Source: Nemophila menziesii | Lineage: Eukaryota; Streptophyta; Magnoliopsida; Boraginales; Hydrophyllaceae | Length of the DNA stretch: 64,000 bases | Assembly: GCA_029959085.1 (NCBI GenBank) | Contig: JARWIR010000093.1 | Coordinates: 1,853,501-1,917,500, forward strand | Direction: 5' to 3' | Shown here: positions 53,831 through 64,000 of the stretch, piece after piece | How positions within the stretch are numbered: the stretch's first letter is position 1 | Layout: each line of letters starts with the position of its first letter | The notes under the pieces: generated by a model | What the model saw: the letters and a program-made list of their open reading frames with translations, nothing else | The model's database searches: none | Told to the model about the DNA's origin: nothing | Translations under genes and position numbers: made by a program

Positions 53831-54645
53831 CTCGACAAATTTCTTTGTGACGTCAAGGTTTATTTTAATAGGTTATCAAGGAGATTTGCCTTCAGATTTT
53901 ACTTAGCCACCCCTTGGGGAGGGTTATTTTGATTTTTATTATAAGACATGATCCTTAGGATCATTTGATTTACTCGATGACCCCTTGTGAGGGTAGATCA
54001 GAGTTCATTATGATAGGTGATCGCAGGGATATACCTTCATATTGTTACTCGATCATCCCTTTATAAGGTTCAAAATATAATTGTTATTTCAAAATATTAT
54101 CATTGGGATCACATGGTTTTACTCTACGTACCCTTTTTTAGGGTTAATTTGAGGTTTATTATACGAGGAGCTCGTTAGTGTCATTTGGTTTTTCTCGACG
54201 ACTCTTTGTAAGGATTAGGTCAAGGTTTTGTTTTAAAAGGATGATCATTTAAGATCATTTGATTATACTCAACTACCCCTTTGTGAGGTTAGGTCAAATA
54301 TTTTTTTAAAGGATGATCATTTGGATCACTTGATTTTACTCGATGAACCCTTTGTGACGGTTAGGTCAAGGTTTGTTTTAAATGATTATCATTGGGATTA
54401 ATTGATTTTACTTGACGACCCTTTTGTGAGAGTTAGGTCGGGTTTATAATAAGATATGGTCATTATGATCATTTTATTTTTCTTGGCAACCCCTTTGTGA
54501 GGGTTAGTTCAAGGATGATCATTAAAATCATTTGATTTCACTCGATGTCCACTTTTTGAAGGTTAGGTTGAGGTTTATTAAAGGATAATCATTAGGATTA
54601 TTTGATTATAGTAGATGATCCCTTTGCGAGGTTTTAACTAATTTG
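53820..54645. repeat. degenerate tandem repeat, about 65-75 bp unit
   Basis: About a dozen copies built on GATGATCATTNGGATCATTT, then GATTTTACTCGA, then CCCCTTTGTGAGGGTTAGGT, then CAAGGTTT. Copies vary by substitutions and small indels. It begins where the H gag linker ends. No coding seen. Confidence 0.8.
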
Positions 54646-55150
54646 ACCATCAAGCCTAGGCATTGGACTCCATAATTTGTCTTAGAAATTGAGTCAATGG
54701 TATAGCTATGATGGCCCTTAGGCCTACACACTGGACTGGACTCAACAATCTATCTTAGAGACTGAGTCAAGTTTTAACCATGATATTTAGGAATTTATAA
54801 CCCCTCTGGGATTTAATCAAGTTTTTTTCTTGGTGGCCCATTAGTCCTATCACATTGAATCAATTCCTTTGGAGAGAGGTAAATCTAGGTTTCACCTGGG
54901 AAACCATTTAAGTTTTACTTTCTTAGTCCTGACTCCCAGTAGAATGACTGAATCGAGATTTTGTTTGTGTTGACTTCTTAGGCCTAGCCCACTAAACCGA
55001 TAAACCTTCTTAAGTGTTGACCGAGTCTTTTTCGGTAAAAGATAAGCATGTAAACATGTAATCATTCAAATAGGTAAAAACAAGATTTTTACACTAACAA
55101 CAAGTTTACATATTACTATGAAATCTAGTTATCAAACTCGTTTATGATTT
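54646..55150. other. diverged repeat-like noncoding stretch
   Basis: Continues from the tandem array with at least two copies of a block containing GGCCTA, ACTGGACT, ATCTTAGAGACTGAGTCAA. After 55060 I see no structure. No ORF of note. Confidence 0.45.
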
Positions 55151-55832
55151 AACATAGGGTTGATATGTTCATAACTATTGTTAGGTTCTTAGGGGTTTTA
55201 TGCACATATATGTGTTAATTTATCGATATGAGGTGGTTTAATTCGTGTACCTTGGTGGCATGTTAGGTCACTTCAAATTTTTATTTTGATATTTTGGATT
55301 ATTCTCTACCGAGATTCCTTAGCTGGATAGTAGCAACATCCCTTCTTAGGTAAAACCGTAGTTACTCGATGAACCATTTTAGGAAGGTGATTGAACGTAT
55401 CGATGTGGCTAGCCTAGGATTAAATTCAAAGGTGTCCTCTTCCACTATGATGTGATACTGGCTATTAATGTTTGACATGTAGTATCCCAACGGGTTGGGA
55501 AATGGTCGTTTCCCAAAGATGACATCAAATCGATATGACAGATGTTATTTTGTTGTGAATTGAGTGAAGTTTGAATGGTGGTTTGGTGGTGAGATGTCCA
55601 TGATATTACACCTAGGGGGTGCTAAACCGTGAAAAATTTGGTGGTTGATACATAATATAAGCATTAGCGATGGATAATTAAGCTAAGTATTACGAACAAA
55701 AATATAAAGTTAATTTAATTGCATAAATAGTGGTGTTTTGTCTTGATTACATTGTTTTTCCTCTTTATATACATTTCTATCTCTATTTATAGATTTATTT
55801 CCATGTAGTTACCTCCCTTCAACCATACATTC
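55151..55832. other. no recognised feature
   Basis: AT-rich sequence without ORFs, LTR termini or repeats I can identify. Confidence 0.5.
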
Positions 55833-56170
55833 CTAGTTCCATGGTGAAAGAACACAAAATATAGCACTAACTAGCATTTCAACGTGATAGATCGATATGT
55901 GACCACAACCGTAACGACAGAGAAGTAGAAGTATCAGTAGAATGGCAGAAGTTATTGAACTAAGGATTAGTATGGTTATTATCAATGAAAACAATGCACC
56001 ACAATCTCGTTCACCATCTCGAATATCCTCTTGACCTTGCACAGGCTTTAGAAACTCTACCAAGGCTTTCATGAAACCAAAAACTAGGTCAGGACCAAAT
56101 GGAATTGTGCTCCCAATGGCACTCTGGCGCTTAATTTTATCATTGTTTCTAGCAGGTATTCTTATGACAC
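55833..56170 (-). pseudogene. small hypothetical membrane ORF
   Basis: Minus-strand ORF of 79 codons from Met (56072), and open further upstream to about 56170 (IPFGPDLVFGFMKALVEFLK). A strongly hydrophobic segment LFSLIITILILSSITSAILL, continuing ILLLL, would span a membrane; a short polar tail with HISIYHVEMLV follows. I do not recognise a family. It may be an exon of a broken gene or chance; nothing around it supports expression. Confidence 0.25.
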
Positions 56171-56904
56171 AAGGAGGTATGGATATTTATGACAAATGTA
56201 TAATAACCACAACCATTTTTAAACAGAGATAGAGTGTACCAAATTTTGCTACAAAATGGGGAATTTATAGGTGTCGTAGTTGCGTGCAGAGAATAGGCGT
56301 AGTTTGCAGCTTTAGATAAGAATGAGTGCATAGTTTAGGCCATTGAAAAGCTCAAACCATAATTGTCTCTGGATGAGTAACGAACGCTACCCTGGGATAA
56401 GACCCTGACTAAAATTTACCTCCTTGATATGTCTACCCTCGGTAGAGTTGTGTATTCACCCCCCCCTTCAGCAAACATAAATTATCCTTGAATCTGACAT
56501 GTAACCCCTTGGGTCTATCCCTTCTGTTCCTCTTAGGACCAAGCTAATATCGACTATTTATTTTGTCTTATTCATATCCAGTTGAATTTTTGCAATTGAT
56601 ATCCTTTACTTGGATATGGTAAACAATAATGAATTGCATTCTTGATGGCTTATGCCAATACATGATATGGTTTGTCTTTAATCCATTCAGTATGCTTTCC
56701 TTTACGTTTCAATGTTGTGGTGCCAGGACTGCCTTGGTTTTTTCGGAGGATGACAATTTTGATGTTCTGTCGTTCTTACAAACAACTACATGTGTATACG
56801 CATGTTGAGACTATATTTTAGGAGTAAACCTCTAGGAGGGTGTTAGCATCGAAGGTTGATTTTTGCAAAATTTTCCATTACCATTCATGCTACCATAAGT
56901 TCTT
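56171..56904. other. no recognised feature
   Basis: Contains a short minus-strand ORF (56149-56331) of no recognisable type and pyrimidine-rich text. No repeats or retroelement motifs identified. Confidence 0.4.
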
Positions 56905-58130
56905 AACTATCGAGACTTCGTCGAGTAGTCTCCAATTTGTCGAGGCTTCATCGGACCTATGGATAATTTTTTATTGTTGAGGCTTTTTAGGACTTACGAA
57001 TAATTTTTCCTTGTCGAGGCTTTGTTTGACTTACAAATAATCTTTGATTTCCAAGGATTTGTCAGACTTACCTATAATATTTGATTGTCGAGGCTTCGTC
57101 AAACTTATGAGTGATCTTTTATTGTCGGGGCTACGTCAGACTTAGGAATAATATTTGAATGTCGAGGCTACATTAGACTTACAAATAATCTTTGATTGAC
57201 GAATATTTGTTGGAATTATGAATAATACTTGTTTTCCAAGGCTTCGCCGGACTTACGAATAATCTTTTATTGTCGAGGTTTCGTCGGACTTACGAGTAAT
57301 CTTTAATTGTCAAGACTACTTTGGACTTACGAATAATATATGACTTCCGAGGCTATGTCAGACTGACGAAAATTATTTGATTTTCGATTTTCGTCAGACT
57401 TACAAGTAATCTTTGATTGCTGAGGCTACGTCAAACTTACAAATAATCTTTGATTACCAAGACTATGTCAGACTTATGAATATATTTGGTTGTCAAGGCT
57501 TTGTCAGACTTACAGAAATCTTTGATTACACCACATGAATTTTCGAGGTCAAAGTCTACCGTTATTTGGAATAAGAGGAGTTTTCCTTTATTGATTGCAT
57601 AGGGAAGATGGAAAGGTGTCTTACTTCCTACAAAATTTACAAATAATCTTTGACTGTCAGGTTGCGTCAGACTTACAAATAATCTTTGATTGATGAAGCT
57701 TCATCAGACTTTCGAATAATCTTTGATTGTCGAAGCATTGTCTTACTTATGAATATTATTTGATTGTCAAGGCTTCACCAGACTTACGAATAATCTTTGG
57801 TTGGTGAATCTTTTCAGAATTACGAGTAATCTTTGATTGCCGACACGTCGCCGGACTTACGGATCATCTTTGATTACCGAGGCTACGTCAGGTTTTACGA
57901 ATAGTATTTGACAGTCGAAACTTTGTCGGACTTACTAGAAATTTATTGACTAACGCAGATTTTTAAATAATATTTGATTGTCGAGGCTTAGTCAAACTAA
58001 CGAATAATCTTTGATTACGCCTCACACATTATTGAGGTGAATATCTACCGTTAATTAGAATACGTGATTTTTCCTTTGTTAATTTCTTAGGGAAGACGGG
58101 AAGTATCCTTACTTCCTGTAAATACTTATG
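56905..58130. repeat. minisatellite, about 41-bp unit, in two blocks with a shared spacer
   Basis: Unit close to GATTGTCGAGGCTTCGTCAG followed by ACTTACGAATAATCTTT. Block 1 is about 56905-57520 and block 2 about 57645-58010. Each block ends in a related spacer (57520-57645 and 58011-58130) sharing CTACCGTTA, TTTTCCTTT, TTAGGGAAGA-like and CTTACTTCCT words. This gives a higher-order repeat of about 490-620 bp. Copies are diverged from each other. Confidence 0.88.
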
Positions 58131-59776
58131 TAGTTTCTTCCTTTTTTATCGTGGTTCGTTTCTTAACTTCCTCAGGATACTTTGCTTATAGTCATTTTTA
58201 TTTTGTTTGGAAACTCTTCAACCATCATATCCTCTTCTCGGGATAGTCCCGTCGGCCCCTTAGGGAGGTAGGTGAACCTTCACCTTCTTCTACCCAGATG
58301 AAAATATCCTCACCTCCTTCTCTTCTCTTGCCTCTGAAGTATTTGGCTCCCTCGGTTTGTATTGCTCCCTCTTCGAGCAGTATGACCCGAACATCAAGCC
58401 ATGATCAAGCATATTCTAGGATGGGTCAGGTTATTTCTTCGGTAGGCACTATTTACTTCTCGACTTGTTACTTCTAGAGCTCTCTTGTTTAGCTACCCAT
58501 TCTTTGTTTTATTACTTTTTTCACAGTTGGCCCTATTCCAAGACTTTATATGGTCTCCTTTGGGATTCTTTGAACCCACCTACCGATTAGCCACCATTCG
58601 TCGGCTTTGAACCGAGAGGAATAAATCAAAAAATCTGGTCACTGATTTTAAGGGTGAGGTATATGAACTAGAAAAGGTTTCTATAAATGCTTCATCAAAT
58701 TCTCTTGCATGGGAAATGGCTGAACATGCAGATAATGCTCGGTTCTGTCCTACATCCCAGCGTATAAGAAATCGGTACGCTTCCCAATCGTGAAAGTATA
58801 ATTGGGCGGTACCGAGCATCATTGGAGTTTTATAAGGGGACACATTTCTTTTTTAGCCTACTTATGATGGGGGTAAAGCGGGGTACATGATGTGAATTAA
58901 GCATATTCAATTATGGCATCCTCATCTAGTGTACTGGTCAACAAGCACAATTATTATTCTGTCTGAGCAATGCGCCAAGGGTAAAGCGGGTTACATGATG
59001 TGAATTCAGCATATTCAATTATGGTATCCTCATCTAGTTAACTAGTTAACAAGCACAACTATGATTGTGCCCGAGCGATGCACAAAAATATGACATCGAT
59101 ACTTGGCCTAACTCAAAGGAACCTTGTAACCCCCAAAGCCAAAGTTGTAGTGTTGTGCCCTGGAAGGAGAACGTAAACACCGAAGAAGAGAGCGACTAGA
59201 TCCTAACTTGGGCCAACCTCCCGCAGTTTAATATCACACATAAGAATCATGAGGTGAGTATTCTGCAACATCATAATGGATTTCCCCAGGCTTATAATGT
59301 GCTCCCGTCTTTGACTTAAACTATGCACAAGCAGTATTTGCGCATTTATCGACATATTTAATCACCCCTCTCTCTAGCAAAACGATACTATGTGTACTCC
59401 CTAAAAAACTCTCTCTCTAAAATGGTTTTGTTATTATACAGACGGCTTAAGTATCGATTTCTTCTTGGATTAAGTAATACCCGATAGAAAAAATGCTAAT
59501 GTGAAGCGTTGAAATGCCATAGGGAGCGCACCTACCTTTGGTCTTGACTTAGTGTCTGGTTTAAGGAATGTTGTGAGAAGCGGGCGGATCCTCAATTCTT
59601 TATCTAGAGCCTCAGAAAGACTAATATAACTCTCATTGTCTAATTCACTATTCCAAACTCTTCTCCTCTTCTATGTATACATATGCATCTGCCTACTTGT
59701 GTTGTGGATCTGTTTGTATCCTTGTGCCAAGTGTTTTACCAAGGCTGGTGATGGCATTATATTATACTCTATAATC
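58131..59776. other. low-information stretch, probably partly a decayed Tat-type LTR
   Basis: No coding I trust; a minus-strand ORF of 87 codons (58580-58843) has no recognisable motif. The stretch before 59777 (CTCTCTCTAAAATGG, TGTATACATATGC) resembles the R-U5 end of an LTR because a primer site follows. The left LTR edge is not visible. Confidence 0.4.
58871..59086. repeat. tandem duplication, about 108 bp
   Basis: GGTAAAGCGGGGTACATGAT at 58872 recurs as GGTAAAGCGGGTTACATGAT at 58980, and both copies run on through GTGAATT, AGCATATTCAATTATGG and CATCTAG to GAGC(A/G)ATGC(G/A)C. About 85-90 percent alike by eye. Confidence 0.85.
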
Positions 59777-59794
59777 TGGCGTCGTTTATGGGAA
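59777..59794 (+). other. primer binding site of a Tat-type element (tRNA-Arg type)
   Basis: TGGCGTCGTTTATGGGAA resembles TGGCGCCGTCTGTGGGAA, the site usual in Tat/Ogre/Retand elements. It differs clearly from the tRNA-Asp sites of the Athila-like elements. RT of the matching lineage follows 300 bp later. Confidence 0.6.
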
Positions 59795-60084
59795 TCAAAT
59801 TGGATTCCCATTTAGATACTATAATGGAAATTCCAATGAAAAAGGATGTAACAGAAAAACCTGAGCCAACGGAGAAAACCATATAAGCAGTATTGGATAA
59901 GACGGTATAAATTGGATAGTTGTTGGAGAGTTGGTAAAGAGCTTCCCTTCAAGAAAAATAGAACAAAAAGATTTGTTCAGCGGAACCATCAGGTAAATGG
60001 TTGGATAGACCGGAGTATCTCAGAATACTAACTAAACATCCGCCCATCTACTAAGCCGATAGCGCAAAAGAAAAGAAATAATTA

Positions 60085-60545
60085 TGAGGAGGAAGATATA
60101 GCCATCCGAGAAGAAGTTCGTTGGCTACGAGAATTGGGACATGTACGGGAAGTCATATACCCCACAAGGATCGCTAATTCCGTCCTACTACAAAAACCCG
60201 ACGGTGCTTGGAGAATGTGTATTAACTACACAAATCTAAATTAGGCTTACCTAGTGATAGTTTACCTCTATCAAAGATAGATAAATTCGTTGATGCAAGT
60301 AATGGGTATCTTACCTATCGTTTTTGTATGCGTTTAAAGGTTATAATTAAATTCATATGGCTTAACAAGATGAGAAAAAAAAATCATCACCGACCAAGGG
60401 TTATATTATTATACAGTCATGCCATTTGGGTTGAAGAATGTAGAATCAACTTATCATCACAAGTTAAACAAGGTATTTGAACATCAAATAGGTCAAAATA
60501 TGGATTCAAATATGAACGATATGTTGGTTAATGGACTAAAGTCTT
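60085..60545 (+). pseudogene. decayed Tat-lineage Ty3/gypsy reverse transcriptase
   Basis: The reading, with frame changes and stops, shows EEVRWLRELGHVREVIYP, LLQKPDGAWRMCINYTNLN, DSLPLSKIDKFVDASNGY, IITDQGLYYYTVMPFGLKN, STYHHKLNKVFEHQIGQNM and NDMLVNG in place of the catalytic Y-V-D-D-M-L-V. This order matches RT of the Tat/Retand/Ogre lineage (WRMC..YT.LN, MPFGLKN). Gag and protease between the primer site and here are deleted. The loss of one catalytic Asp confirms it is dead. Confidence 0.78.
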
Positions 60546-60785
60546 CAGAATGCTACTAGGTGCGGAGAGGATCTTCTCTGCGAATCCATGCATGTCGAAG
60601 TCTCCTGCAATGAGAAGTTCTTCGCACCATGCAATGTTATTAATAGCAGAAAAAATAAAATACATCTCCAACCTAAGGATCCTGGAGATCCATAGGTCCT
60701 TCCTCTTCCTCCTCTACTAAAGGAGTCGATGGGGTGAGAAACTGTCGATCGAAAAAAAAGTGGTCTCTGTACAAAAGCGGTCAGC

Positions 60786-60852
60786 AATGTTCGAGTAAAT
60801 GCATTGGATTCCTTCAGCAATGTTCGAGTAAATGCATTGGATTCCTTCTGCA
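60786..60852. repeat. 33-bp tandem duplication
   Basis: CAGCAATGTTCGAGTAAATG, then CATTGGATTCCTT, present twice in a row with no visible difference, hence recent. Confidence 0.9.
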
Positions 60853-60869
60853 AATCAAATAACGCTTAC

Positions 60870-60971
60870 CTTCACGATCACCTCATAATAATCGAGGCCA
60901 GGAACCAATATTTCCAACCGCCCCTTAATGGGCTTTACAACTTTCCAGAGAAGCTCATGCCTTTTTCTCGG
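60870..60971 (-). pseudogene. putative exon of an unidentified gene
   Basis: Minus strand, 102 nt with consensus-like splice sites: acceptor TTATTCAACCAG before it and donor GTAAGC after it. One frame is open for 34 codons: PRKRHELLWKVVKPIKGRLE, then ILVPGLDYYEVIVK; the other two frames have stops. The peptide looks protein-like but I do not recognise it. Isolated; no neighbouring exon is certain. May be a captured or leftover gene fragment. Confidence 0.35.
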
Positions 60972-63171
60972 CTGGTTGAATAATAAATATTAAAGAAACA
61001 GTCGTTAAACGGTATATACAAGTGGAATCGGTAGAAAGAAGCTAAGTGTAACTTTTTTCTAGATTTTACAAGTAAATCAATGTACATCAAAAAGAAACCC
61101 ACTAACTCCCATAAAAGGTAGATGAGGGCACAAAGTAGGTACACAACCGGACTAAAAAATGACATAAACTGTATTTTGCCTTTGGTGCGCAAAAATACAT
61201 AATCTCGAATTTTATGTTGCTTTGATCCCTTGAATTGATGGTTGTGCAGATGTTGGCCTCAAATATATGGAATCATCATATTTGAATCAGATATGATTCG
61301 TGTTTAAAATAGGTTTTGAATTAGCATTAACGGAACGAAACTCGCCTATTAGTAGTTGTTGCCCGGAAACTCTTTCGGTGTAAATAATCCTGCACATGGA
61401 CACCATAGCTTAATTTTAATGCAGTTTATTTTCGTGTTAAAAACTGCACCGTGTTTTTGTTTTGTTTGTATCAAGTACAGGCGCCACAACGATGTTTAAG
61501 ATCGTATTAGGAGCTGTAATACTTGAGTTTGCATTCAAAGTCCCTGAAGTACTCTAATCCATAGCAGTTGCACTAGCCCTTAAAGTATCAGCGCTAGCAA
61601 AATCTCCCGCTCGAACAATTTACACGCATCCTTAATTTCCGTAATTTGCAGTTTAGTCCCTGAAAATTCTGGAATTTTTGAAGTAGTTAGACCCTGAAAA
61701 TTCTGGAATTTTTGAAGTAGTGGTCCCTGAAATTTCTGGTATTTTTGTAAGGTTTTTGCAATTTTTGGAATTTTTGAACAGGTCCCTCAAGTTTCTGGAA
61801 ATTTCAAATTTCAAAATGGTCCCTGCGGTTTTTCAACTGTAATAATTAGCGAATTTACCCCCAGATTATCAACTTCTATAATGTATATCAGCACTTGAAA
61901 ACCTATTAACTTTCAGAAAAGGAGTTAGAGTCTCTATATTATCAATGATAAACTGTTTAGTCCCTGGAGCTTTCCAACACATCTGATCGATGCCCTTTAC
62001 TATCATGTTTGATACATTGATCCCCGAAATATTCGGAATAATACCACATTACCTTTGATTATGTTCGAAGCAGCTGGAAGATTTGTTTTCGCCACAATTT
62101 CAGCCACTAAACTTCTGGAATTGGCAAAGTTAGTCCTTAGTTTTCTATCCCCCAATTGTACAGCCCCAAAGCTATTCTCAACATCTCCAAAACATCCGGC
62201 ATTACAACTGTCCGTGTACCATTACTTTTTTCGTAAACAGCACCCTTAGTTACTTTATTTTGCAAATTAGTCTCTGCAAATGTGTTTTTAAACTTCCCAA
62301 CACTTCTATTTTCCTTTCTTAGTTTCCTAATTTGATGTAGCATTTCATTTTCCTGATTGGATGTATCAGTACGTAATACGCCTGGAATATACCTTATTAG
62401 AATTTATCAACTCAGCCCCTCCAATATTCGATTTTATACAACACAGCTGCACCAAAACAGAAAGTAAAATCAGAATGAATCTACAAACTTGGAATTAAAT
62501 TGAAGGAATAATGTATGTTATAAGAACCATACTTCTTGATGTGTCCCAGAACAACATTTCAATAACAAGAATGCACCTGATGAGAATTATAGAAAACAAT
62601 AAGTTAGATAGATCTGAAATCTATAATGTATTCAAGAGGATTTATTTCAGGTTAATTGCATTATCGGTCGCTAAATTATACATAAAATGCACTATAAGCC
62701 CTATACCATGCAAAAAATACACTAGACCTATTTGTCCAAGTTAATTGCTCTATAGGTACCTACAGTATACTAAGATTGCACTATAAGTCCATATACGATA
62801 CAAAGAATTGCTCTAAAGATTTCTGCCTATTACCTGAATATGAACACCAGAGTTGAATGTATAGTATAACTCATCATGAAAAAACAACATCACAAACATG
62901 AAGAATAATCGATAAATATTTTGAGATTAACTTGGATTGTATTTAGATGATCATATTATCAAGTCCACAAATCACAACACTATAGCATATTTACATGTCT
63001 AGATTTGATAGGCTAAAGTAAAATAAAATCAACTTTATATCACTGAAGAGTTAAATAATAAGAATCTCAGATGCAAACAGTGATCTTGAAGAATCAATGA
63101 AGCGATAATCAATATCTGAAAGATATTAAAATGTTACAGAAATTACAGGACAGACCGAAAGGATAACTTAC
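60972..63171. other. low-copy-looking noncoding stretch with short degenerate repeats
   Basis: No retroelement motifs. Repeated phrases of the type TAGTCCCTGAAAATTCTGG (61654-61800, with weaker copies to about 62270) and CACTATAAGNCC (62690-62800). Short ORFs at 62055-62249, 62137-62343 and 62511-62744 lack recognisable domains. It could be introns or intergenic DNA. Confidence 0.4.
61268..61378. repeat. about 110-bp duplicated segment, copy 1
   Basis: GGAATCATCATATTTGAATC, then ATATGATTCGTGTTTAAAAT, then GAATTAGCATTAACGGAACG, CCTATTA. A second copy with about 85 percent identity by eye is at 63391-63475, same orientation. Confidence 0.8.
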
Positions 63172-63209
63172 AGTTTGTGTAGCTGCTGAAGAGTCATAAC
63201 TTACAAATC
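63172..63209 (-). pseudogene. short exon encoding an RRM RNP1-like segment
   Basis: Minus strand, 38 nt, bounded by acceptor TTTGGTTTGCAG and donor GTAAGTTA. It reads FVSYDSSAATQT. RNA-recognition motifs of plant CELF/Bruno-like proteins contain G-F-V-S-Y-D-S in this position, and the donor falls after QT as in a codon-phase-0 boundary. The upstream open segment (63313-63450) joins it in frame to give an E-G-F-V junction. No rest of an RRM (RNP2 or following strands) is visible nearby, so this is a fragment or a broken gene. Confidence 0.4.
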
Positions 63210-63312
63210 CTGCAAACCAAATACATATTAATAGAAGCTTTACGAGACCATACCAAAACTTTTACTAAAGATTAATAAAATATAAAATAAAATATGATAA
63301 TAATTTACCAAC

Positions 63313-63450
63313 CTTCAATCTGATTGCCACTTATGGGTCTATTACGAGGATAAGTTACGGGATATTGAACCCCAGGTACAGGATAAGTTACGGAATCATC
63401 ATATTCGAATCGGATAAGATTCGTGTTTAAAATAACTCTGAATTAGCATT
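63313..63450 (-). pseudogene. putative exon upstream of the RRM-like exon
   Basis: Minus strand, open from about 63450: NTNLIRFEYDDSVTYPVPGV, then QYPVTYPRNRPISGNQIE, ending at a GTTGGT donor (63312-63307). Phase 1, which fits the next exon's first two bases. The Tyr/Pro repeat (VTYPVPGVQYPVTYP) is protein-like. Part of it lies in the duplicated segment 63391-63475. An upstream acceptor TTATTTCAG is near 63518, but stops separate it from the open part. Confidence 0.3.
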
Positions 63451-63475
63451 ATCGGAACGAACCTCTCCTATTAAT
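63391..63475. repeat. duplicated segment, copy 2
   Basis: Matches 61268-61378 in the same orientation, 2.1 kb apart. Confidence 0.8.
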
Positions 63476-63639
63476 AAATACCTTTGGTGATTCCTCGATC
63501 TTCGATTAGTGTACCAACACCTGAAATAAGAAGAAAAGTGAGACCTAAAGCACGAACGGTTCTCCATTAACAGAAGGGTTTATTTTGATTGAAATAAGTA
63601 AGCATGCTATGTACGGATGGATTATGAGTATGGAACTGC

Positions 63640-64000
63640 ATTTGATTACTCGCAATAGTGAATTGAAACCCTAGAATTATCATAGAAGAGAAGAATAGAA
63701 TAGGATATAAAAAAATGTGAATTGAATAAATGAGTGTGTATGATAGTGAAGTTTGGAATATTTTTAATATTAAATAAATACGTTAATGAGAAAAAGAATT
63801 AATTTGATATGACCGAATGTGGCCAAGTTTACATTGTTGCAGTTTGGTCCCTTTATTATTATGATGGAGCATTATGGTCATTTCCTTTAGTAAACACACA
63901 TGGCATATCCTCTTTTATGACCAATTTTGTGTTGTTTTTTCAAATATTTTGAGGAGCTATAACTTGATGATCCTTGAATCGTATATCAGGTATGAGTAGT
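63640..64000 (-). promoter_or_regulatory. possible promoter and 5' leader of a minus-strand transcript
   Basis: Minus strand: an AT-rich region (about 63750-63780), then a C/T-rich leader with CTATTCTTCTCTTC and CTAGGGTTTCAATTC (AGGGTTT, a telo-box-like word common in plant 5' leaders; plus GAAACCCTAG near 63664). A short upstream ORF of 24 codons follows. Suggestive only. Confidence 0.25.

Noticed and set aside
56905..58010. CRISPR-like array of short repeats
   Set aside because: The repeats are diverged, contiguous and without unique spacers, in a plant-type sequence; it is a minisatellite.
58580..58843. Minus-strand ORF of 87 codons as a gene
   Set aside because: No recognisable domain, no splice or promoter context, inside a decayed repeat region; mentioned but not called as a gene.
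60545..60660. LINE endonuclease-like reading on the minus strand (GDF motif)
   Set aside because: Only a three-residue motif is visible; the rest does not align with LINE endonucleases.

Overview
The window looks like nuclear heterochromatin from a flowering plant, probably a eudicot. I cannot name the species. It is AT-rich and is almost entirely LTR retrotransposons nested inside one another. There is no rRNA or tRNA gene, no CRISPR array and no intact cellular gene.

Most elements belong to one group of Athila-like Ty3/gypsy elements, lettered here P, O, A, B, C, D, E, F, G and H. They share an 18-nt primer site (TGGCGCCGCTGCCGGGGA or a close variant) that matches the 3' end of plant tRNA-Asp with one mismatch. 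Their LTRs begin TGATGTCTCC and end GGAGACACCA (or close variants). Where coding is kept, they share gag, a CX2CX4HX4C zinc knuckle, a D-x-G-A protease and an Athila-type reverse transcriptase (RT).

Nesting, from target-site duplications (TSDs): D (minus) is the oldest host. O (plus) sits in D gag (its right flank starts ATCTC) and E (minus) also sits in D gag (TSD CTTGT). P sits in the 5' LTR of O. A (2876-24900, TSD ACAAG) sits in O gag, B (minus, truncated) in O protease, and C (28501-36028, TSD GATTA) in the 3' LTR of O. A Ty1/copia element X (TSD ACGGG) splits the 3' LTR of A, F (13098-22152, TSD CACCG) splits X pol, and a MITE sits in the X LTR. The chain D>O>A>X>F is five levels deep. 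To the right lie D's 5' LTR, a CACTA transposase remnant (46.2-47.4 kb), mosaic element G (47.5-51.7 kb), old element H (51.7-53.8 kb), minisatellites (53.8-58.1 kb), a Tat-type remnant (59.8-60.5 kb) and a low-copy 3' end (60.9-64 kb) with small gene-like exons, one resembling an RNA-recognition motif.

C, E and F are non-autonomous. Their ORFs appear to be collapsed gag(-pro) genes; in E and F these end in a short shared tail that I take to be the end of pol. Between the ORF and the 3' LTR each carries 2.6-3.4 kb of noncoding DNA with a conserved plan. In sense order this is: a post-stop hairpin, a block of short palindromes whose sequence differs by family, then several copies of a polypurine-tract-like motif TTGAGTTTGGGGT, most preceded by a hairpin, with the last copy being the true polypurine tract (PPT). 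Several stems change on both sides between families while still pairing, which suggests selection for RNA or single-stranded DNA structure. This structured 3' domain is the best candidate here for an undescribed system.
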